Shown one piece after another: positions 60,528 through 64,000 of a DNA stretch of 64,000 nt (within the stretch, counting starts at the first letter, position 1; every line of letters starts with the position of its first letter). Origin of the DNA: Halobacillus_B sp963739045. GTDB lineage: Bacteria; Bacillota; Bacilli; Bacillales; Halobacillaceae. The DNA lies in assembly GCA_963739045.1 (NCBI GenBank), contig CAVTYY010000005.1, forward strand, positions 248,001 through 312,000. Direction: 5' to 3'. A program made the position numbers and the translations under genes. The notes beneath the pieces were generated by a model, which was given only the letters and a program-made list of their open reading frames with translations, was not told the origin of the DNA and ran no database searches.

Positions 60528-60608
60528 ATAATCTTCAACGATCCTTTTGGAAAAGAAGGAAATCTCCTATGATTAAGTGAAGAAGTAGTAATAAGGGAGG
60601 CGATCGCA

Positions 60609-61070
60609 GTGAAACAAAATGAAAATTTATTAGCACAATTAGCTGCCTGTTACGACCAAAATAGTTGGTTTGTTTGCTTTAATGAGGCAGTAGTCGATCT
60701 AAATGAACAGGAAGCTGTTTGGAAAGCGAGTGAATCGGATCACTCAATAGTGCAGCTGGTTACTCATCTGCTCTTTTATAATGAACGGTTCCTGCAGCGT
60801 TTCTCAGGAAAGAAAGTAGAAGAATTATCAGATCATTATCCTACGTTTGAACCACGTCCTAATACCAGCTGGATGCAGCTTAAAGAAGCTTATCGCGAAA
60901 TTATGGAGCAGTGGAGGATTATGATCAGGGAATCCAACGAAGACGAAATGGAAACTTGGTCAGAAACCTTATCTGACCTATTTCTGCACAATGCTTATCA
61001 TATTGGTCAGATTGTAATGATCAGAAAACGCCAGGACAGCTGGAGCGAATCCCCGAAAGTAAACGGATGA
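60609..61070 (+). CDS. DinB family protein
   Basis: A 153-residue four-helix-bundle protein of the DinB superfamily. Histidines are in LVTHLLFYNERFL (about 48-60) and LFLHNAYHIGQIVMIR (about 122-137), in the spacing of the metal site. GGGAGGCGATCGC precedes the ATG. It is the third DinB-like gene in this window and is only remotely similar to the other two. A thiol-transferase role is possible by family only. Confidence 0.84.
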   Translation: MKQNENLLAQLAACYDQNSWFVCFNEAVVDLNEQEAVWKASESDHSIVQLVTHLLFYNERFLQRFSGKKVEELSDHYPTFEPRPNTSWMQLKEAYREIMEQWRIMIRESNEDEMETWSETLSDLFLHNAYHIGQIVMIRKRQDSWSESPKVNG

Positions 61071-61243
61071 AAGCAGAGAATCTGCCAGCTCAGAGGCGGA
61101 TCATGCATAATATAGCCGGTAGAGAATATCATTAATCTGTGGAGGTTAAAATCGACAAAAAAACAAGTTGATATATGACCAAAAAGGAGTATGATAAGAT
61201 CACATACCGAAAAGAGTGGTAAGGTCAATAAGGAGGAATGAAC

Positions 61244-61387
61244 ATGGCTTGGGTTCATTTGATGCTTTCAGCTCGCTATATTTTCATTGCATTTTTCTCT
61301 CTGACTGCTTTAAGTTTAATCTCCTTTCAATCCCTTGCAATGTTTCAGGCGTTTCTTGATTTTTTTGATTTCTTTCACCGCAGGTAA
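61244..61387 (+). CDS. Small hydrophobic protein, 47 residues
   Basis: A 47-codon frame, too short to be picked up by usual cut-offs, has a textbook site (AAGGAGGAATG) eight bases before its ATG. The product begins MAWVHLMLSARYIFIAFFS and forms one membrane helix (about 8-38) with a basic C-terminus (FFHRR). An own hairpin with T6 lies 20 bases after the stop. This combination strongly suggests a translated one-gene unit. I do not recognise the family. Confidence 0.68.
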   Translation: MAWVHLMLSARYIFIAFFSLTALSLISFQSLAMFQAFLDFFDFFHRR

Positions 61388-61405
61388 GTTTACACCTATT
61401 AGTAC

Positions 61406-61433
61406 CCATTGGGTTTATCCCGGTGGTTTTTTG
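61406..61433 (+). terminator. Terminator after the 47-residue peptide
   Basis: CCATTGGG pairs with CCCGGTGG (two G-U pairs) across TTTAT, followed by a T6 tract. Confidence 0.65.
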
Positions 61434-61519
61434 TTTTTTTGGGTAAAACTAGGTGTGTAAGCATGAAACTGGAAGGGTAATTATTAACAATAATTACTGC
61501 TGGAAGGGTTTGTGATTCC

Positions 61520-62092
61520 ATGCCTTATTTTGTTAAAGGGATTTTATTTTACTTGTTTACCTTATTCCTTCTTCGTGTGGGAGGAAAAAGAACGATTTCT
61601 AATTTAACACCTGGGGAAGTAGTGGTGATGATTGCTCTTGGCAGTCTAATGGTCCACCCCTTGAAGAGCAGTAATGTGTGGGTAACGATGTATGGGGGGA
61701 GCTTACTGATTGCAGGAATCCTCATCGTATCCTTTGCTGAACTTCGTATTCCTTTCTTAAAGAAAGTAATAGAGGGAGAGCCGGTTGTTGTCATAGATGA
61801 AGGAAAAATACTTCATAAAAATCTAGGGAAAGTGAAAATGACCCAAGACGAGCTTTTTATGCAGCTAAGACTTCACAAGATTTCTTATATTGAAGAAGTC
61901 AAAACAGCTACATTTGAGGTTAGCGGCAATCTTGGTTTAGAACTTTATCATAATCCTACTAACGAGCTTTATCAATTAAAGGAAGAGGTTCGAAGGTTGT
62001 CGTTGCTTATGGATAACTCTGTTAATGATCGAGAAGAGGAAAATACAAATTCTTCCCCACCAGTCTCTATATTTGACCAGTTGAAAAAGTGA
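61520..62092 (+). CDS. DUF421 (YetF-like) membrane protein
   Basis: A 190-residue protein with N-terminal helices (about 5-22, 32-48, 55-75) and a C-terminal cytoplasmic domain. RVGGKRTISNLTPGEVVVMIALG and GEPVVVIDEGKI are the family signature (YetF, YdfS, YkjA of B. subtilis). YetF-type proteins are linked to spore wall or germination-related membrane functions, but the biochemical role is not settled. The C-terminus ends with an acidic, Asn/Ser-rich tail. Terminator follows. Confidence 0.87.
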   Translation: MPYFVKGILFYLFTLFLLRVGGKRTISNLTPGEVVVMIALGSLMVHPLKSSNVWVTMYGGSLLIAGILIVSFAELRIPFLKKVIEGEPVVVIDEGKILHKNLGKVKMTQDELFMQLRLHKISYIEEVKTATFEVSGNLGLELYHNPTNELYQLKEEVRRLSLLMDNSVNDREEENTNSSPPVSIFDQLKK

Positions 62093-62184
62093 TTGAAGGC
62101 AGTTCTTGCGTGTTTGGACGCGACAGCATAAAAAGCGGATGCAGTCCGTGATTTTGAATAAGGTAGAGGAATGAATTTATTATC

Positions 62185-62223
62185 AAAAAGCCGAACCAGT
62201 GGATTCCAATGGTTCGGCTTTTT
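62185..62223 (+). terminator. Terminator with GCCGAACCA stem
   Basis: AAAAAGCCGAACCA pairs with TGGTTCGGCTTTTT across an 11-base loop. Another member of the recurring GAACCA class. Confidence 0.88.
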
Positions 62224-62287
62224 GCAGTTATCGATATAACTAGTTCTTACTGGAGTGGACACCGTCCAGCCATACTAGGTCTCAAAG

Positions 62288-62551
62288 TTAGGCTTTAGCT
62301 TGAGGCATGGGCAGGTATTTGGTGAAATAGGCTCCGGTAAGCAGGAGCAATACAGTCAGCGTCCAGCTGACTATTCCTATGAAATCCAGCCAGTAAGCGA
62401 TCATGTTTACAATGGCAATCAAGTAAAAACAAAGAGAGGGAAGGAAAGTCTTGATTCCAGTTATGCCTTCTTTTTTCCTTCTCTTTAAAGTGAAGAGCAC
62501 AGAAAATATCATGGCAAAGATGAGCAGTATGGAAAGAAATACAGTAAACAT
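62288..62551 (-). CDS. Small membrane protein, 87 residues
   Basis: A protein with three helices: FTVFLSILLIFAMIFSVLF at the N-terminus, FYLIAIVNMIAYWLDF in the middle and WTLTVLLLLTGAYF near the end; a basic KRRKKEG loop follows helix 1. ATG at 62551 has AAGGAGCG seven bases upstream and is preferred over the frame start at 62602. The family is unknown, and neighbours give no clue. Confidence 0.65.
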   Translation of the reverse strand: MFTVFLSILLIFAMIFSVLFTLKRRKKEGITGIKTFLPSLCFYLIAIVNMIAYWLDFIGIVSWTLTVLLLLTGAYFTKYLPMPQAKA

Positions 62552-62734
62552 TTGATAACGCTCCTTATTGAAATAAATTATATTTAGAATAAATAGGACC
62601 AATATTATGAATGTACTTTAACCGAGGAGCTGCTGACCTACAATAAATTGAGGAAGATTAATCTTATCTTATCATATTGTTTCATAGTTTTGTTGGATAA
62701 TTAAGGTAATTCAAAACTGAATTATCATTCATTT

Positions 62735-62794
62735 TTGTTGAATTTTCAGAAAAATCGGTATAAAATGGAAGTGGCATACTGACCGGTTGGTATG
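62735..62794 (+). promoter_or_regulatory. Promoter and TetR-type operator before the acyl-CoA dehydrogenase gene
   Basis: A -35 box TTGTTG (62735-62740) and a -10 box TATAAA (62759-62764) are 18 bases apart. Eleven bases downstream of the -10 box is the palindrome CATACTGACC/GGTTGGTATG (62775-62794), 8 of 10 positions paired, in the form seen for TetR-family repressors of fatty acid degradation genes. A bound repressor here would block the start of transcription. No tetR gene is in the window. Confidence 0.6.
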
Positions 62795-62821
62795 TGATGA
62801 AAGAAGGGAGGTTTAATCACC

Positions 62822-64000
62822 ATGAATTTTGACTACTCCGAAAAAGTAAAAAGCTTTCAGGAGAAAGTAACAAGTTTTATGGATGAACATGTCTATCCTA
62901 ATGAATCGCTTTATGAATCGCAGTTAAATGAGCAGGATTCCAGGTGGTCCGGCATTCCCCCGATTATGGATGAATTAAAAGCTCGAGCTAAAGAGCAAGG
63001 ACTTTGGAATTTGTTCATGCCTGATCATACATATGGAGCCGGATTAACAAATTTAGAATATGCTCCTCTCTGTGAACTTATGGGACGTTCACTTATAGGG
63101 CCGGAAGTCTTTAACTGCAATGCACCAGATACTGGGAATATGGAAGTGCTTGCTCGTTATGGAAGTGATGAACAAAAGGGGGAATGGTTACGCCCCTTGC
63201 TGAATGGTGAGATTCGATCTTGCTTCTCGATGACTGAGCCTGATGTTGCTTCCTCCGATGCCACAAATATTCAATCGCAAATTCAGCGCGATGGAGATGA
63301 ATATGTCATTAATGGACGGAAATGGTGGTCTTCGGGGGCAGGAGATCCAAGATGCAGACTGGCCATTTTTATGGGAAAAACCAGCCCAGATGCCCACCGG
63401 CATGAGCAGCAGTCCATGATTTTGGTGCCACTTGATACAGCTGGGGTAACGGTCAATCGAATGCTTCCGGTATTTGGATATGATCATGCGCCTCATGGCC
63501 ATGGGGAAATCGATTTTAAGAATGTCAGAGTCCCAGAGTCGCAGATTATCTGGGGTGAAGGAAAAGGTTTTGCAATTGCTCAGGGCCGGCTGGGACCTGG
63601 GCGTATCCACCATTGCATGCGGCTGATAGGAGCAGCAGAACGTGCTCTTGAAGAATTATGTAAGCGTGTACAATCACGGGAAGCTTTTCATAAGCCTTTA
63701 GCGGATCAAGGAGTAATACGAGAGTGGATTGCTGATTCGAGAATTGAATTAGAGCAGGCAAGACTTCTTACACTTAAAGCAGCCTATAAGATGGATACGG
63801 TGGGTAATAAACAAGCGAAGACAGAGATTGCTATGATTAAAGTCGTGGCACCTAATATGGCATTGAAAGTCCTGGACCGGGCCATTCAAGCTCATGGTGC
63901 TGCTGGAGTCAGTAATGATTTCACCTTGGCTGCACAGTGGGCAAACGCGAGAACCTTAAGACTTGCTGATGGTCCGGATGAGGTACACAGGCGCCAGGTA
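62822..64000 (+). CDS. Acyl-CoA dehydrogenase, truncated by window end
   Basis: The frame is open from ATG 62822 to the last base, so 393 codons are visible and the stop lies outside. It reads as an acyl-CoA dehydrogenase (MNFDYSEKVKSFQEKVTSF at the N-terminus; CFSMTEPDVASSDATNI for the FAD/substrate region; GRLGPGRIHHCMRLIG; IQAHGAAGVSNDF near the end). It is an FAD enzyme that introduces the 2,3 double bond in acyl-CoA, likely of the ACAD10/11-like type. The site AAGGGAGG stands upstream. The TetR-type palindrome before it suggests acyl-CoA-controlled expression. Confidence 0.9.
   Translation, partial: MNFDYSEKVKSFQEKVTSFMDEHVYPNESLYESQLNEQDSRWSGIPPIMDELKARAKEQGLWNLFMPDHTYGAGLTNLEYAPLCELMGRSLIGPEVFNCNAPDTGNMEVLARYGSDEQKGEWLRPLLNGEIRSCFSMTEPDVASSDATNIQSQIQRDGDEYVINGRKWWSSGAGDPRCRLAIFMGKTSPDAHRHEQQSMILVPLDTAGVTVNRMLPVFGYDHAPHGHGEIDFKNVRVPESQIIWGEGKGFAIAQGRLGPGRIHHCMRLIGAAERALEELCKRVQSREAFHKPLADQGVIREWIADSRIELEQARLLTLKAAYKMDTVGNKQAKTEIAMIKVVAPNMALKVLDRAIQAHGAAGVSNDFTLAAQWANARTLRLADGPDEVHRRQV

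Noticed and set aside
1..64000. Prophage, integrase, IS transposase, tRNA or rRNA genes
   Set aside because: None could be found; the window is ordinary chromosome with two carbohydrate regions.

Overview
The window reads as a piece of a spore-forming, moderately halophilic Bacillaceae chromosome, most like Halobacillus. Support: a comP-comA pair, a stand-alone proH-proJ-proA operon of the osmoregulatory type, a BCCT osmolyte transporter, a CotZ/ExsY-type spore coat protein, LtaS with its catalytic Thr at residue 300, an RsbR-type stressosome protein, a T-box leader before an argS, an S-box leader before msrA, AGGAGG-type ribosome binding sites and hairpin-plus-U terminators. The genus is inferred from gene content, not from a marker gene. 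No tRNA, rRNA, CRISPR array, transposase or prophage was seen.

Layout. 1-1779: end of comP and complete comA. 1840-2400: dispersed palindromic repeats and a 124-bp tandem repeat. 2401-15584: an extracellular polysaccharide region. A secreted protein with two TIM-barrel-like repeats lies on the minus strand. It is followed on the plus strand by a membrane-anchored glycosidase-like protein, a HEAT-repeat membrane protein, a processive family 2 glycosyltransferase, a degenerate receiver protein, a UDP-GlcNAc 6-dehydrogenase-type enzyme, GlmS, a 58-residue ORF, a shortened GlmU, and a single-repeat relative of the first protein. 15850-18393: a subtilase with three cell-wall-binding repeats. 18718-30995: ordinary housekeeping and stress genes (DinB-like proteins, FbpA-like, BASS transporter, Amj, LtaS, AIM24, S-box-msrA, EamA permease, YkuK, small membrane proteins).

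31252-46280: a polysaccharide utilisation locus. It holds an SDR, a DHDPS-like aldolase, a heparinase II/III-type lyase, a YesN/YesM two-component pair, an ABC sugar importer without its own ATPase, a wHTH regulator, a sugar-phosphate-isomerase-like TIM barrel, a Gfo/Idh/MocA dehydrogenase and a GH20 hexosaminidase. The enzyme set fits a polymer containing uronic acid and N-acetylhexosamine. 46388-50940: MFS exporter, T-box-argS, methyltransferase-like and thioredoxin-like genes. 51441-55722: proHJA and fabI. 55764-56664: a repeat-rich gap. 56665-64000: DUF3817, coat protein, RsbR paralogue, BCCT transporter, DinB, a 47-residue peptide, DUF421, a small membrane protein and a truncated acyl-CoA dehydrogenase preceded by a TetR-type palindrome.

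How the genes fit together. The first polysaccharide region supplies UDP-GlcNAc (GlmS, short GlmU), oxidises a UDP-sugar to a uronate (dehydrogenase) and polymerises (GT2), which recalls hyaluronan operons but with a WbpA-type dehydrogenase. The second region has the lyase and hexosaminidase chemistry needed to take apart a polymer of that general type. Whether the two share a substrate is inference. Start sites were moved inward from the longest ORF where a clear ribosome binding site and family start agreed; this is stated in each entry.
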